Of a stretch of DNA of 64,000 bases, positions 1 through 8,976 are shown in pieces (position 1 is the stretch's first letter; each line of letters begins with the position of its first letter). The stretch lies in the NCBI GenBank assembly GCA_024235635.1, contig JACKMA010000001.1, forward strand, positions 620,001 to 684,000. Direction: 5' to 3'. The position numbers and the translations under genes were made by a program. Source of the DNA: Zoogloeaceae bacterium (GTDB lineage: Bacteria; Pseudomonadota; Gammaproteobacteria; Burkholderiales; Rhodocyclaceae). Under the pieces are notes generated by a model. The model ran no database searches. It had not been told where the DNA came from and worked only from the letters and a program-made list of their open reading frames with translations.

Positions 1-148
1 CGCCGCGGGCGAACGAGATCGACAGCGGCAACGATACACGAGGCTGGATTGCGGCGCCCGGCTCGGGGACAATTAGCGACTTTGTCCGTGGCGGCACATC
101 GACGATTTGCGCCCCGGTACCCAACTTCACGCTCAGGGACTAGATCGC

Positions 149-1555
149 ATGCAAAACACGGCCCTCAACCGGCTCTCGGTCGAGAAGATCGGCGGCACCT
201 CGATGTCGGCCTTCGGCGACGTGCTTCGTCACATCATGCTGTACGACAAGGCGCGCATCCTAGGCCGCGTCTATGTCGTTTCGGCCTATTCCGGCGTCAC
301 CAACCAGTTGCTCGAGCACAAGAAGACCGGCGAGCGCGGAATCTACGCCCTGTTCGCGGAGGGCGTCGGCTACCAGGGCGCGCTCGACGCCCTCGCCGTC
401 AGCCTGAAAAAGCTCAATGCCGGCTTTGCCGATCTCGGGCTGTCGCTGGCAGTCGCGGACCGCTTCGTGGACGAGCGCGTCGCCCAGGCAAGGAAATACC
501 TGGAGGCGATGCACCACGTACTGGCCAGTGGCTACCTCAGCCGCGCCGACGTATTGCTCGCGGCGCGCGAGGTGCTGGCTTCGATCGGCGAATCCCACAG
601 CGCCTTCAACTCGGTCGAGATCCTCAAGGCCAATGGCGTGAATGCCATGCTGATCGACCTCGCCGGATTCGACGACGACGAGGCATGGACCATCGACCAA
701 CGCATCCACAATAGCTTCCAGGGCCTCGATCTGGCCAACTCGGCGGTCGTCGCCACCGGCTACACCAAGGGTGTTGAAGGCATCATGCGGGAGTTCGACC
801 GCGGCTACTCCGAAGTCACGTTCAGCAAGATTGCGGTCGAACTGCGTCCGATGGAGGCCGTCATCCACAAGGAATTCCACCTCTCGTCGGCCGATCCGAA
901 CCTGGTCGGCATCGAGAACGCGATCGTCGTCGGCGCCACCAACTACGACGTCGCCGACCAGTTGGCCGACGTTGGCATGGAAGCCATCCACCCCAAGGCG
1001 TCGAAGCCGATGGAACTCGCCGGCATCCCGATCCGCCTCAAGAACACCTTCGAACCCGAGCACCCCGGCACCCTGATCACCAAGGATTTCGTCGGCCAGC
1101 GCGCGCGGGTCGAGATCATCACCGGCACCGACAAGGTTACGCTGGTCGAGATCCACGACCCGATCATGGTCGGGACGGTGGGGTTCGACTACGGGCTGAC
1201 GGAGATCCTCAGCCAGCATGGCATCTCCTACATCATGAAGACCACCAACGCCAATTCGATCGCCCATCTGGTGTGGGAGAGTTCGGTCACCGACGAACTG
1301 GTGGCGGAGCTCGAATCCCGCTACCAGATCGTCACCGTCAAGCCCAGTGCGATCGTCTGCGCGATCGGCTCGAACATCGCGATTCCGGGCGTGCTGGCCC
1401 GCGCGGCGCAAGCCCTGGCAGACGCAAGCGTCAATGTGAACTGCGTGTCGCAGACCCTGCGCCAGGTGAACATGCAGTTCGTGATCGAGCGCGGCGACTA
1501 CCGGGATGCGGTCAAGGCGCTGAACCAGGCGCTGTGCGTGAATCCGGTCACCTGA
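149..1555 (+). CDS. ask: Aspartate kinase, ectoine-pathway type
   Basis: Aspartokinase (468 aa) phosphorylating L-aspartate, the first step towards aspartate semialdehyde. The N-terminus carries the nucleotide-binding signature VEKIGGTSM (the family KxGGTS), and the last ~140 residues have the ACT-domain pattern (ITGTDKVTLVEI; later VCAIGSNIAIPGVLARAA). The insert-rich middle and the VEKIGGTSMS start resemble the Ask_Ect subgroup that travels with ectABC(D), rather than LysC or ThrA. The ATG at 149 is preferred over an upstream in-frame TTG at 107 because AGGGA (136-140) lies about 8 bases before it. ectABC would be expected to the left, outside the window. The subgroup assignment is by recognition of sequence, not by a tree. 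Confidence 0.88.
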   Translation: MQNTALNRLSVEKIGGTSMSAFGDVLRHIMLYDKARILGRVYVVSAYSGVTNQLLEHKKTGERGIYALFAEGVGYQGALDALAVSLKKLNAGFADLGLSLAVADRFVDERVAQARKYLEAMHHVLASGYLSRADVLLAAREVLASIGESHSAFNSVEILKANGVNAMLIDLAGFDDDEAWTIDQRIHNSFQGLDLANSAVVATGYTKGVEGIMREFDRGYSEVTFSKIAVELRPMEAVIHKEFHLSSADPNLVGIENAIVVGATNYDVADQLADVGMEAIHPKASKPMELAGIPIRLKNTFEPEHPGTLITKDFVGQRARVEIITGTDKVTLVEIHDPIMVGTVGFDYGLTEILSQHGISYIMKTTNANSIAHLVWESSVTDELVAELESRYQIVTVKPSAIVCAIGSNIAIPGVLARAAQALADASVNVNCVSQTLRQVNMQFVIERGDYRDAVKALNQALCVNPVT

Positions 1556-1928
1556 GATCGCGCTGCGAAACGGCGGCGGGCAGGTCCAGCAAGGATTGAT
1601 CAATCAGGCAAGCCTGCCACTGCCTCCCCCTCGAAGTGAGCACGGTAATCCCCGCCAATCGCACCGAACGTGACTCGCATGGGGCCGATCAACGCGAGCA
1701 GGCATCCATACATGAATGCCTTGATCGCCAACATCAATGTCAGGAGCGATCACCAAACTGTCGCCCAGATTCCTCAGGGCATTGACTGAGACCGACCCTG
1801 ATTCGTCGTTCAACCGATGCGAAGTCCCTGTGGCGGCAATGCGGTCGATACCCGCCGGCTGATAGTAGCGGTGTCAATGCAAGGAAGCGACTGCATATCG
1901 CGCCCTGGGACACGATCCGAGTCAGCGT
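1556..1928. other. Intergenic, no supported gene
   Basis: This 373-base stretch lies between the convergent aspartokinase and LysR genes. A 69-codon minus-strand frame (1604-1813) has no recognisable motif or good ribosome binding site, and I do not call it. I see no strong U-tailed hairpin. Confidence 0.5.
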
Positions 1929-2876
1929 TCAGTCAGTGATCCGAGCATTCGCATCGAGTTCGACCGAGCCGGTCGATAACATGCCCGAATCTGCGTGAAC
2001 CAGACCCTCTATGATCTTCATCACTGTCCGACACGCAAGGGTCAATTCTCCGTGTGGCGACATTGCCAGCGCGATGTGTCGCTTGATGCCCGGATTGATC
2101 AGCCGGGACGCCTTGATCTGACACTCTTTGGCCGCGGCATTGACGGCATAGGGGCCAAGTAGAGCGAACCCGCCGCCTTCCGCGACAACGTGAGTCTGCA
2201 GCGACAGGGAGTCAGCCTCGAGCAAGACGTTCAAGCGAATCCCCTGTTCCTCAGCCATTTTCTCGAGACGGTCGCGCCAACTGTTCGGGCGACAGAAATG
2301 CACCAGCGGCAATTCATGTAGTACCGCAAAGTCGACCGTGGGTTGCGCCGTGACCAGGCTGTCGATTGGCCCGATCAGATAAGTATCCGTCTCCACAAGG
2401 TAGACGTCTCCCCCCTTCGCCGTCGATGGATGTCGAAACAAAATCGCCAGATCGACATTGCCGTTCTCGAGCCAGGTTTCGAGCTGCGCGCCTTGCCCCT
2501 CGCGTACTGCGAGGCGGACCAAAGGAAAGTCGCTTCTCAAACGCTGATGCAGTCGGCTGACCAACGGGTGGGCAGTGGAGGGCAGGATTCCCAGCCGCAC
2601 GGTGCCAATTGGCGTTCCGGCGACAACCCGGATGTCGTTCGCAAGTTGTTCAGTGCTCGCCAGCCAAGCGCGAACCCGCGGCGCGACCCGCTGACCGAAC
2701 TCAGTCAATGCCACGCCCCGGCCGGTGCGCTGAAACAGGCGGCCTCCACATTCGTTTTCGAGCTCCCGGATCTGGCGGCTGACCTGGGGCTGGCTGGTGC
2801 CGTGGGCTGCGGCGACCTTGCTGAGGCTTCCGAGATCGGCGGCATCGAGGAAGAGCCGCCAGATGCGCACGTCCAT
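1929..2876 (-). CDS. LysR-family transcriptional regulator
   Basis: A 315-residue LysR-type regulator. Residues 1-60 form the winged helix-turn-helix (FLDAADLGSLSKVAAAHG, then SQPQVSRQIRELE), followed by a linker helix and a periplasmic-binding-like effector domain from about residue 90 (GTVRLGILPSTAHPLVSRL). It is divergently transcribed from the porin at 3072, with 195 bases between the starts, the classic layout for a LysR regulator controlling its neighbour. Two perfect inverted repeats lie in that gap. Its effector is unknown; the neighbouring lyase and TRAP importer suggest an organic acid or sugar acid, which is inference. Confidence 0.93.
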   Translation of the reverse strand: MDVRIWRLFLDAADLGSLSKVAAAHGTSQPQVSRQIRELENECGGRLFQRTGRGVALTEFGQRVAPRVRAWLASTEQLANDIRVVAGTPIGTVRLGILPSTAHPLVSRLHQRLRSDFPLVRLAVREGQGAQLETWLENGNVDLAILFRHPSTAKGGDVYLVETDTYLIGPIDSLVTAQPTVDFAVLHELPLVHFCRPNSWRDRLEKMAEEQGIRLNVLLEADSLSLQTHVVAEGGGFALLGPYAVNAAAKECQIKASRLINPGIKRHIALAMSPHGELTLACRTVMKIIEGLVHADSGMLSTGSVELDANARITD

Positions 2877-2889
2877 GATCTATTTCCGT

Positions 2890-2911
2890 GATATGCAGAA
2901 TTGAGCATATC
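2890..2911. promoter_or_regulatory. Perfect dyad, candidate LysR operator
   Basis: GATATGC-N8-GCATATC, a 7-base perfect inverted repeat, sits 14-35 bases upstream of the LysR start codon. AT-rich dyads at this place commonly bind LysR proteins for autoregulation. The spacing is not the textbook T-N11-A, so the assignment is inference. Confidence 0.45.
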
Positions 2912-2936
2912 TGAAATACGAGGATTGCGTCTTCTG

Positions 2937-2957
2937 CTATGGATTGGTGCTCCATAG
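2937..2957. promoter_or_regulatory. Second perfect dyad before porin
   Basis: CTATGGA-N7-TCCATAG, a perfect 7-base inverted repeat, lies 26 bases beyond the first dyad and 115 bases upstream of the porin start. Its sequence differs from the first dyad, so it may bind a different protein or act as an activation site. Confidence 0.35.
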
Positions 2958-3071
2958 ACTGTCTCCACGCCCTCAGGAAACTGCAGAAGGTTCCCGGGCA
3001 AATGATGCAGCGCAGGTTGTCGGCCAAACGGCCAGATGTCCTGCCAGACCAACAACAAAGGTGGAGACGAC

Positions 3072-4094
3072 ATGAAAGACTCATTCAAGCCTCAACGTGT
3101 GCTGTTCGCGGCGGCCCTGGGGCTCGGCGTGGTCGGTAGCGTCCAGGCCGAATCGACGGACATCTACGGCCTGGTCGGCCTTTACATGGGCAGCGTCAAG
3201 CGCAGCGGCGAAACCGACTCGACGCAAGGGATGTTCGGGGGCGGCCTAAAAACTTCGTTCATCGGTTTCAAGGGCCAGGAGGATCTCGGTAACGGGATGA
3301 AGGTGCTCTTCTCGCTGGAGAGCTTCTTCCGCCCCAATACGGGAGAGCAGGGGCGCATCCCCTCTGACCCGCTTTTCTCGCGCAATGCCTGGGTCGGAAT
3401 CGAAGGTGGATTCGGCCGGGTGAGTCTGGGTCGCCAGACCAACCCGACCTACGCGGTGATGACCCAGCTGAGCCCATTCGGCTCGTCCGTGGTGTTCTCG
3501 CCGCTGACCGTTCATTCGTTCGTTCCTGCCTATGGACGCAACATCCACGGCGATTCGGTGTGGAACAACGCGGTGAAATACGCCACGCCAAAGCTGGGCA
3601 GCTTTCAGGGCTCGATGCTGTACGCGCGCAATGACACCGGTGGCGGGTCTGCCAAGACCAACGCCGGTCTCCACGGCACCTACCGCTCCGGCAAGCTGAT
3701 GGCGGCGGTTTCGCTGCAGCGTGCCCAGATCAATGGCACCACGCCGCTTGCTGATACCCAGCGCGCGTGGCTCGCCGGCGCGACCTACGACTTTGAGGTG
3801 GTCAAGCTCTACGGCACCACCGTGCATACCGACATCGACGGCGGAACCTCGACACAACTCTACGACCTGGGTGCGTCGATGCCCGTCTCGAAGTCCGGAA
3901 AAGTATTGCTAGAGACCGCCACCACCCGAATCGAGCCTGATAGCGGCTCATCCTCGCGGCGCACAACCACATCTGCTGGCTACGACCACCAACTGTCGAA
4001 GCGCACTGACGTGTTTGCCATCTACTCGCGCGACAAGAAGACCGACGCGTCCGCTGCGAATTCATTCGCCGTTGGTATCCGCCACCTGTTCTGA
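3072..4094 (+). CDS. Outer-membrane porin, betaproteobacterial type
   Basis: A 340-residue general/specific porin forming a 16-strand trimeric beta-barrel in the outer membrane. The first ~26 residues are a signal peptide (FAAALGLGVVGSVQA), followed by the strand pattern STDIYGLVGLYMGS. SFIGFKGQEDLGNGMKVLF and GFGRVSLGRQTNP are typical of the family, and the protein ends in phenylalanine (VGIRHLF) as required for BAM recognition. The ATG at 3072 has GGTGGAG upstream; an in-frame frame-opening 36 bases earlier lacks this. It stands alone before a hairpin at 4103, beside a LysR gene and ahead of a lyase/TRAP cluster, so it probably admits the substrate of that pathway. Confidence 0.92.
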   Translation: MKDSFKPQRVLFAAALGLGVVGSVQAESTDIYGLVGLYMGSVKRSGETDSTQGMFGGGLKTSFIGFKGQEDLGNGMKVLFSLESFFRPNTGEQGRIPSDPLFSRNAWVGIEGGFGRVSLGRQTNPTYAVMTQLSPFGSSVVFSPLTVHSFVPAYGRNIHGDSVWNNAVKYATPKLGSFQGSMLYARNDTGGGSAKTNAGLHGTYRSGKLMAAVSLQRAQINGTTPLADTQRAWLAGATYDFEVVKLYGTTVHTDIDGGTSTQLYDLGASMPVSKSGKVLLETATTRIEPDSGSSSRRTTTSAGYDHQLSKRTDVFAIYSRDKKTDASAANSFAVGIRHLF

Positions 4095-4102
4095 GCGGGC
4101 CT

Positions 4103-4125
4103 AGGCACCGCCTAATGCGGTGCCT
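4103..4125 (+). terminator. Hairpin after porin
   Basis: AGGCACCGC and GCGGTGCCT form a 9-base perfect stem with a 5-base loop, 9 bases after the porin stop codon. There is no clear U run, so it could be a weak terminator or an mRNA-stabilising hairpin. Confidence 0.6.
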
Positions 4126-4292
4126 GGCTCGCTAGTGAATTGCTCATGGGATTGCCGTCAGGTTGTAACAGGCCGATCTCAGGCGCAAATCCGCGTCCCC
4201 GACGTCGCCGGGAACGCAACTGCTGATGCAGGTGGTCTCGGCACCCATCGGACCCCGCATCGTTTGAATGTTCGTACCCAAAGGAATCCGAC

Positions 4293-5222
4293 ATGAATAA
4301 CATCGATCTGCGCGGCCTGAACCCCGCCCCTGTCACCCCCTTCACCCTCGACGGTGCCGTGGATTACGCGGCCATTCAGCGCCTAGGCGCTTGGCTCGGC
4401 AGCATTGACGGAGTGAAGAGCCTGACCGTGCTCGGCCACGCTGGCGAAGGCACCTTCCTGGAGCGCGACGAGCAGTTGAAGGTCATCGAAGCCTTCCGCA
4501 AGTCGGTGGATGACCGCATCCCCATCATCGCTGGCATTACGCTGGAAGGCACCAAGGTTGCAGCCGACGAAGCCAAGCGCGCCAAGGAAGCGGGTGCCTC
4601 GGTTGGCCTCATCTACCCGTCCCATGGCTGGCTGCGCTTTGGCTACCAAAAGGGGGCTCCCCAAGACCGCTACAAGGCGATCTATGACGGCAGCGGCCTG
4701 CCGATGGTCCTGTTCCAGTACCCGGATGCCACCAAGTGCACCTACGACCTGGAAACCCAGCTCGACATCGCCGCCCTGCCCGGCGTGGTCGCCATGAAGA
4801 ACGGCGTGCGCAACATGAAGCGCTGGGACCGCGAGATCCCGGTGTTCCGCAAGGAGCGTCCCAACGTGCCGGTCCTGACCTGCCACGACGAATACCTGCT
4901 GCACACCATGTTCGACGTCGATGGCGCCCTTGTGGGCTACGGCGGCATCGCCCCCGAGCCGCTCATCGAGATGATCGCTGCCGGCAAAGCCAAGGACTAC
5001 AAGAAGGCACGCGAGCTGCACGACCGCCTGCTGCCGGTGACTGCGAACGTCTATCACCGCGGCTCGCACATGGAAGGTTCGGTGGCGCTCAAGTGGGCCC
5101 TGGTCCATCGCGGCATCCTGGAACACGCCACGGTTCGCTCGCCGCTGCTTCCGCTGGCCGAAGGAGCCGACAAGGAAATCGCAGAGGCGATGAGCTCGGC
5201 GGGCCTTGGCCGGGTCGTCTGA
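4293..5222 (+). CDS. Dihydrodipicolinate synthase-family lyase
   Basis: A 309-residue class I (Schiff-base) aldolase/dehydratase of the DapA/NanA superfamily. The fold signature is visible in order: PAPVTPF near the start, LTVLGHAGEGTFL in place of the usual GTTGE motif, GITLEGTKVAADEAKRAKEA, then VLFQYPD (position of the catalytic Tyr) and VVAMKNG, whose Lys should form the Schiff base. Housekeeping DapA normally has YNVP and GxTGE, so this is likely a catabolic paralogue acting on a 2-keto acid rather than lysine synthesis. AAGGA lies 9 bases before the ATG. It precedes the TRAP importer genes, and I infer that it processes the imported compound. The exact substrate cannot be read from sequence. 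Confidence 0.88.
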   Translation: MNNIDLRGLNPAPVTPFTLDGAVDYAAIQRLGAWLGSIDGVKSLTVLGHAGEGTFLERDEQLKVIEAFRKSVDDRIPIIAGITLEGTKVAADEAKRAKEAGASVGLIYPSHGWLRFGYQKGAPQDRYKAIYDGSGLPMVLFQYPDATKCTYDLETQLDIAALPGVVAMKNGVRNMKRWDREIPVFRKERPNVPVLTCHDEYLLHTMFDVDGALVGYGGIAPEPLIEMIAAGKAKDYKKARELHDRLLPVTANVYHRGSHMEGSVALKWALVHRGILEHATVRSPLLPLAEGADKEIAEAMSSAGLGRVV

Positions 5223-5234
5223 TACGTGTGTGTG

Positions 5235-5260
5235 AGGGGCTCGCGAGTCGCGACGCCCCT
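5235..5260 (+). terminator. Intercistronic hairpin
   Basis: AGGGGC-TCGCG-AGT-CGCGA-(C)-GCCCCT forms an 11-pair stem with one bulged C, 13 bases after the lyase stop. No U run follows; it may partly terminate or protect the upstream message. Confidence 0.45.
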
Positions 5261-5358
5261 TGCGCGGCCGGGTTAAGGTGTGGGTCGAGAAATCGGTCGA
5301 ATCGACCGGCCACGGATCGTGTGATCGGTCCGCAGGACAAGATTTAGGAGACAAGATT

Positions 5359-6354
5359 ATGAGAACGACAAAATCGAACCTGGCTCGCTGGTCGGCCGGT
5401 TTGCTGCTTGGCGGTGCGATGGCGCTGTCCGCCGCCGCTGAAACGATCCGGGTCGGCGCCATGCCGGTCGGTTCAGGCTGGTATGTCGCGGCTGCCGCGA
5501 TGAAGAAAACCTTGCAGGAGGTCGGCACCGGATTGGATCTCGACATCATCGCCCGGGGTGGTGGCGTCGCGAATCCGATGGTAGTGCAGCAAGGCAAGGC
5601 GCAGATTGCGATCTCTAACGTCGCGACATCGCAGTGGGCGATGAAGGGCGAACTGCTCTACGCCGGACGCAAGGCGCCGGACATCCGCTCGCTGGTCGGC
5701 GGGCTCAACCCGGTGTTCATTGGCGCGATCGTGCGCAATGAATACATGCAGTCGAACGGCTTCAAGACGCTTAAGGACATCCTCGAGTCGGGCAAGCCGG
5801 TCAACATCCTGATGAAGCCGCCCGGCTCGAACATCCCGCCCGCGGTCGATGTGATCCTGAAGGCGCACGGATCGAGCATTGCAAAGATCAAGAAGGACGG
5901 TGGCCGCATCATCCAAGTCGAATCCGCACAGATGTCCGGAATGATTCGCGACGGTCGTGCCGACCTCTACTTCGATACCATCCTTGCCGGCCACCCGACG
6001 ATCCAGGAAATCACGCTGACCGGTGGCGTCAGCTTCACCGATCTGTCACCTGAGTCGATCGCCGCGCTCGCCGAAATCGGGATCGACAAAGGCGAAATCC
6101 CGAAGTGGTTCACCGTGCAAACCGAGACGACCATCGGCGGCGACTATGGCACCCATCTGATCGCGAACAAAAGCCTTTCTGACGAGGCCGCCTACAAGAT
6201 CACCAAGGCAGTGATCGAAAACATGGACAAGCTCGCCGCCGAGTTTCCGGCATGGAAGGCCTTTGTCCGAGAGAAGGCGGCGAGCCCCGAAAAGAACGGC
6301 ATTCCGCTGCACCCCGGCGCCGTGCGCTACTACAAGGAGATCGGCTTGCTCTAA
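5359..6354 (+). CDS. TAXI-family TRAP transporter binding protein
   Basis: A 331-residue periplasmic solute receptor of the TAXI type (TRAP-associated extracytoplasmic immunogenic protein). Residues 1-28 are a signal peptide (LLLGGAMALSAAAE), then ETIRVGAMPVGSGWYVAAA, the usual first strand and ligand loop, and a second lobe with YGTHLIANKSLSDEAAYKITKAV near the C-terminus. AGGAG at 5346-5350 fixes the ATG at 5359; a longer in-frame start has no such site. It is followed after 63 bases by the fused permease, so the two form one secondary importer driven by an ion gradient. TAXI receptors usually bind organic acids or glutamate-like compounds; the ligand here is unknown. Confidence 0.92.
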   Translation: MRTTKSNLARWSAGLLLGGAMALSAAAETIRVGAMPVGSGWYVAAAAMKKTLQEVGTGLDLDIIARGGGVANPMVVQQGKAQIAISNVATSQWAMKGELLYAGRKAPDIRSLVGGLNPVFIGAIVRNEYMQSNGFKTLKDILESGKPVNILMKPPGSNIPPAVDVILKAHGSSIAKIKKDGGRIIQVESAQMSGMIRDGRADLYFDTILAGHPTIQEITLTGGVSFTDLSPESIAALAEIGIDKGEIPKWFTVQTETTIGGDYGTHLIANKSLSDEAAYKITKAVIENMDKLAAEFPAWKAFVREKAASPEKNGIPLHPGAVRYYKEIGLL

Positions 6355-6362
6355 GCGATCGC

Positions 6363-6380
6363 GCCGGCCTCGCGGCCGGC
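6363..6380 (+). other. Intercistronic GC hairpin
   Basis: GCCGGCC-TCGC-GGCCGGC is a perfect 7-base stem with a tetraloop between the receptor and permease genes. This is a common place for a hairpin that lets the receptor be made in excess over the permease; that role is inferred. Confidence 0.45.
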
Positions 6381-6417
6381 CCGCGAACCTGGAGCCAGTC
6401 CGACCGAGGAGGAGACC

Positions 6418-8319
6418 ATGGCCACTGACTACAAGACAATCCTGCGAGATCCGCGAGCTTGGATCGCGCTCGGATTCGTCGTCTTTCAATATTGGATCTT
6501 GTTCGACCCGCAGCAACCGCATCTCGAGCGGCCGGTGCATCTGGTGATTGCGCTGCTGCTCGCCTTCCTCATGCTGCCGCTCGCCAACACCGGCCTACCG
6601 CGGATCGTGGAGCGCGGCATCGACGCGGCGCTAGTGTTGGCCACGCTCGCTGTCGGCACGTACTACTGGCACGAGATTCCGCGCTTGGCGACCCGTATCG
6701 AAAATGTCTCGCCAATCGAGGGCTACGACGTCGCGATCGCGGTCACGCTGGTGGTGCTATTGCTCGAGGCGGTACGCCGCACGGTCGGCAACATCCTGCT
6801 CGCGGTGATCGTCGCCTTCCTGCTCTACGGTGCCTTCGGTCACCTGCTGCCTGGCGAGCTTGGCTTCTCACAGATTGGTATTGCCGAGTGGGCGGAGATC
6901 CTTGCGATGACCACCGGAGGAATTCTCGGTGTCACCACAGAGACATCCGTGAATTTCATCTTCTACTTCATCGTCTTCGGTGTGGTTTATAGCGCGGTCG
7001 GCGGCGGTCAGCTATTCATCGATCTGGCGATGCGCATGGTCGGCAAATCGCGCGGCGGTGGCGCAAAGGTGGCGATCGTCGGCTCGAGCCTGATGGGCAC
7101 AATCTCCGGAAGTGCAGTAGCCAATGTGACCGCCACCGGTGTCTTCACGATTCCTCTGATGCGCCGTACGGGCCTGTCGGCTGAGCGCGCCGCGGCGACT
7201 GAGGCGATTGCCTCGACAGGGGGGCAGTTGATGCCTCCGATCATGGGCATTGCGGCCTTCGTTATGGCCGACCTGCTGGTGATCCCATATGCCGAGATCG
7301 CTCTGGCGGGTGTCTTTCCTGCGCTCGCCTTCTATTTCGCTCTTTTCGCATCGGCTGACCTGTATGCCCGCAAGCACGGGGCCGGGACGCTGAGGGACGA
7401 GGACTTTGAGGGTATTGCACCCATGGCGTCGCGCATCCACATGCTGGTGCCACCGGTGGTGCTGGTAGGAGGCCTCGTCATGGGATACTCAGCGCAGATC
7501 GCGGTGATGTTCGCGACTCTCTCGTGCCTACTCGTGCCGTTCCTCAACAAGGCGACTCACTATCGACTGCGCGATCTGCCGTCGATGATCTTCGAGACGG
7601 GACAGCAAGCGGCGGTCATTGCAGTGCCCATCGCGGCCATCGGTATCGTCGTTGCCGTGGCGATCCAGTCCAACCTGGCACTGAAGTTCGCCTCCGGATT
7701 GATCTCCTTCGGTGGCGGCTCCTACGTGGTATCGCTCGCTCTGGTCATCCTGGGGTGCATCATCATGGGCATGGGTCTGCCGACCGTGGCTGCCTACATC
7801 ATCGGTGCGATACTTTACGTGCCAGCGATGGAGTCTCTCGGAGTCGAGCCGCTCCAGGCCCACTTCTTCGTGATGTACTTCTGCATCCTGTCTATGGTTA
7901 CGCCACCAGTCTCGCTGGCCTCATTCGCGGCGGCCGGGGTGGCCAAGACCGACGCAATGAAGACCAGCGTGGTCGCCTTCGGAATGTGTGCGGTCGCCTT
8001 CCTGATCCCGTTCGCCTTTCTCGCGGACAAGGCGCTGCTTTTTCAGGGCAGCGTCATGCAGATCGCCATCGCAGGAGTCGGGCTGCTGTTTTCGACGGTA
8101 ATCTGGGCGATGGGCATCACCGGCTTTATCGTCCGGGACCTGAACCGGACCGAGCGCGCGTTGCTCCTGGCATGCGGTGCAGCCGCGATGGTCACGCAGA
8201 CCGGCAGCCTGATCTGGAGCGCCAGTATCGCGGCCAGCGTGCTGTATGTAGTGCTTCATGTCGTATTTGCCCGGCGCAATAACCATCATGGCCATGGAGC
8301 CGCACGCGGCGCTCGATAG
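6418..8319 (+). CDS. Fused TRAP transporter permease (DctQM type)
   Basis: A 633-residue inner-membrane permease in which the small (DctQ-like) and large (DctM-like) TRAP subunits are one chain, the usual partner of TAXI receptors. Many hydrophobic segments run throughout. The DctM core shows GSSLMGTISGSAVANVTATG and GGQLMPPIMG, and later IIMGMGLPTVAAYIIGA, which build the two ion and substrate sites. GAGGAGGAG immediately precedes the ATG. Transcription with the upstream receptor is likely, and a U-tailed hairpin at 8372 closes the unit. Confidence 0.94.
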   Translation: MATDYKTILRDPRAWIALGFVVFQYWILFDPQQPHLERPVHLVIALLLAFLMLPLANTGLPRIVERGIDAALVLATLAVGTYYWHEIPRLATRIENVSPIEGYDVAIAVTLVVLLLEAVRRTVGNILLAVIVAFLLYGAFGHLLPGELGFSQIGIAEWAEILAMTTGGILGVTTETSVNFIFYFIVFGVVYSAVGGGQLFIDLAMRMVGKSRGGGAKVAIVGSSLMGTISGSAVANVTATGVFTIPLMRRTGLSAERAAATEAIASTGGQLMPPIMGIAAFVMADLLVIPYAEIALAGVFPALAFYFALFASADLYARKHGAGTLRDEDFEGIAPMASRIHMLVPPVVLVGGLVMGYSAQIAVMFATLSCLLVPFLNKATHYRLRDLPSMIFETGQQAAVIAVPIAAIGIVVAVAIQSNLALKFASGLISFGGGSYVVSLALVILGCIIMGMGLPTVAAYIIGAILYVPAMESLGVEPLQAHFFVMYFCILSMVTPPVSLASFAAAGVAKTDAMKTSVVAFGMCAVAFLIPFAFLADKALLFQGSVMQIAIAGVGLLFSTVIWAMGITGFIVRDLNRTERALLLACGAAAMVTQTGSLIWSASIAASVLYVVLHVVFARRNNHHGHGAARGAR

Positions 8320-8371
8320 CACCGCAAAATTGGCTTCTCCTCTCCGCGCTGAACCAAAGACGCGCCGTTTC

Positions 8372-8408
8372 GCCCCCGACGCCGATATAGGCCGATCGGG
8401 GGCCTTTT
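8372..8408 (+). terminator. Rho-independent terminator of TRAP operon
   Basis: GCCCCCGA (8372-8379) pairs with TCGGGGGC (8396-8403), with a smaller inner GCC/GGC stem, and is followed by CTTTT. It lies 53 bases after the permease stop codon. Confidence 0.8.
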
Positions 8409-8976
8409 GCTGCATGTATTCCCGGGAACGTTGGCCCAAGTCGACGTGTCCGCTTTAGAAAGAGGACGAGCCAGTCAAAGCTTGCCAAGAGGGCGCTTCG
8501 TCAATGGCGGCTCGTGCCCGGACTGAGACCTTGGAAAGGCGGCGATGCCCAACGTCCGGCGCGCTCGGAATGCTGCCGGTCGTTCGCAAGAATGCGCGTA
8601 GGCAGGTGAGAAACGGCTTGCAGGTCCCCGCCTAGATTCAAAGTCGACTTCCGCGCAGAACCGCCGGCGAACGCAAAGGCCGACCCGCAGTCATGGGCCG
8701 CCCTATGAGATTCGCGGTGGTCCGGAATTCCCATTGACCGCCCGGGCGGGAAGGCCAACCCCAGCCCTCGGCTGCGCGCGGTCCAACGCGTATCCATGGT
8801 CGCCACCGACCTGCCCGCGAACCGGTCGCGCCAGATAGCGCGTCGCCTCGCAGTGAGCACGCGCCCGTCCGGCCGAATTGCGTCATCAACTCGGCACTGG
8901 CCGAGGGCGCCTCTTGCGTGATTGTTCGCCTACTGCAAAGGATCCAGGTCACTGAGCCGCGACCCGGATCGCACGA
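8409..8976. other. Intergenic, no supported gene
   Basis: This 568-base stretch separates the TRAP terminator from the 3' end of ychF. Several short open frames on the minus strand lack ribosome binding sites and recognisable motifs. I see no RNA gene or mobile element remnant in it. Confidence 0.45.

Noticed and set aside
3..143. Open frame running in from the left edge and ending 5 bases before the aspartokinase ATG
   Set aside because: Its spacing would suit the end of an ectoine operon gene, but the 46 codons show no motif of EctC or EctD and third-position GC falls along it. Not enough to call.
1604..1813. A 69-codon minus-strand frame between the aspartokinase and LysR genes
   Set aside because: No ribosome binding site, no motif, and atypical codon use.
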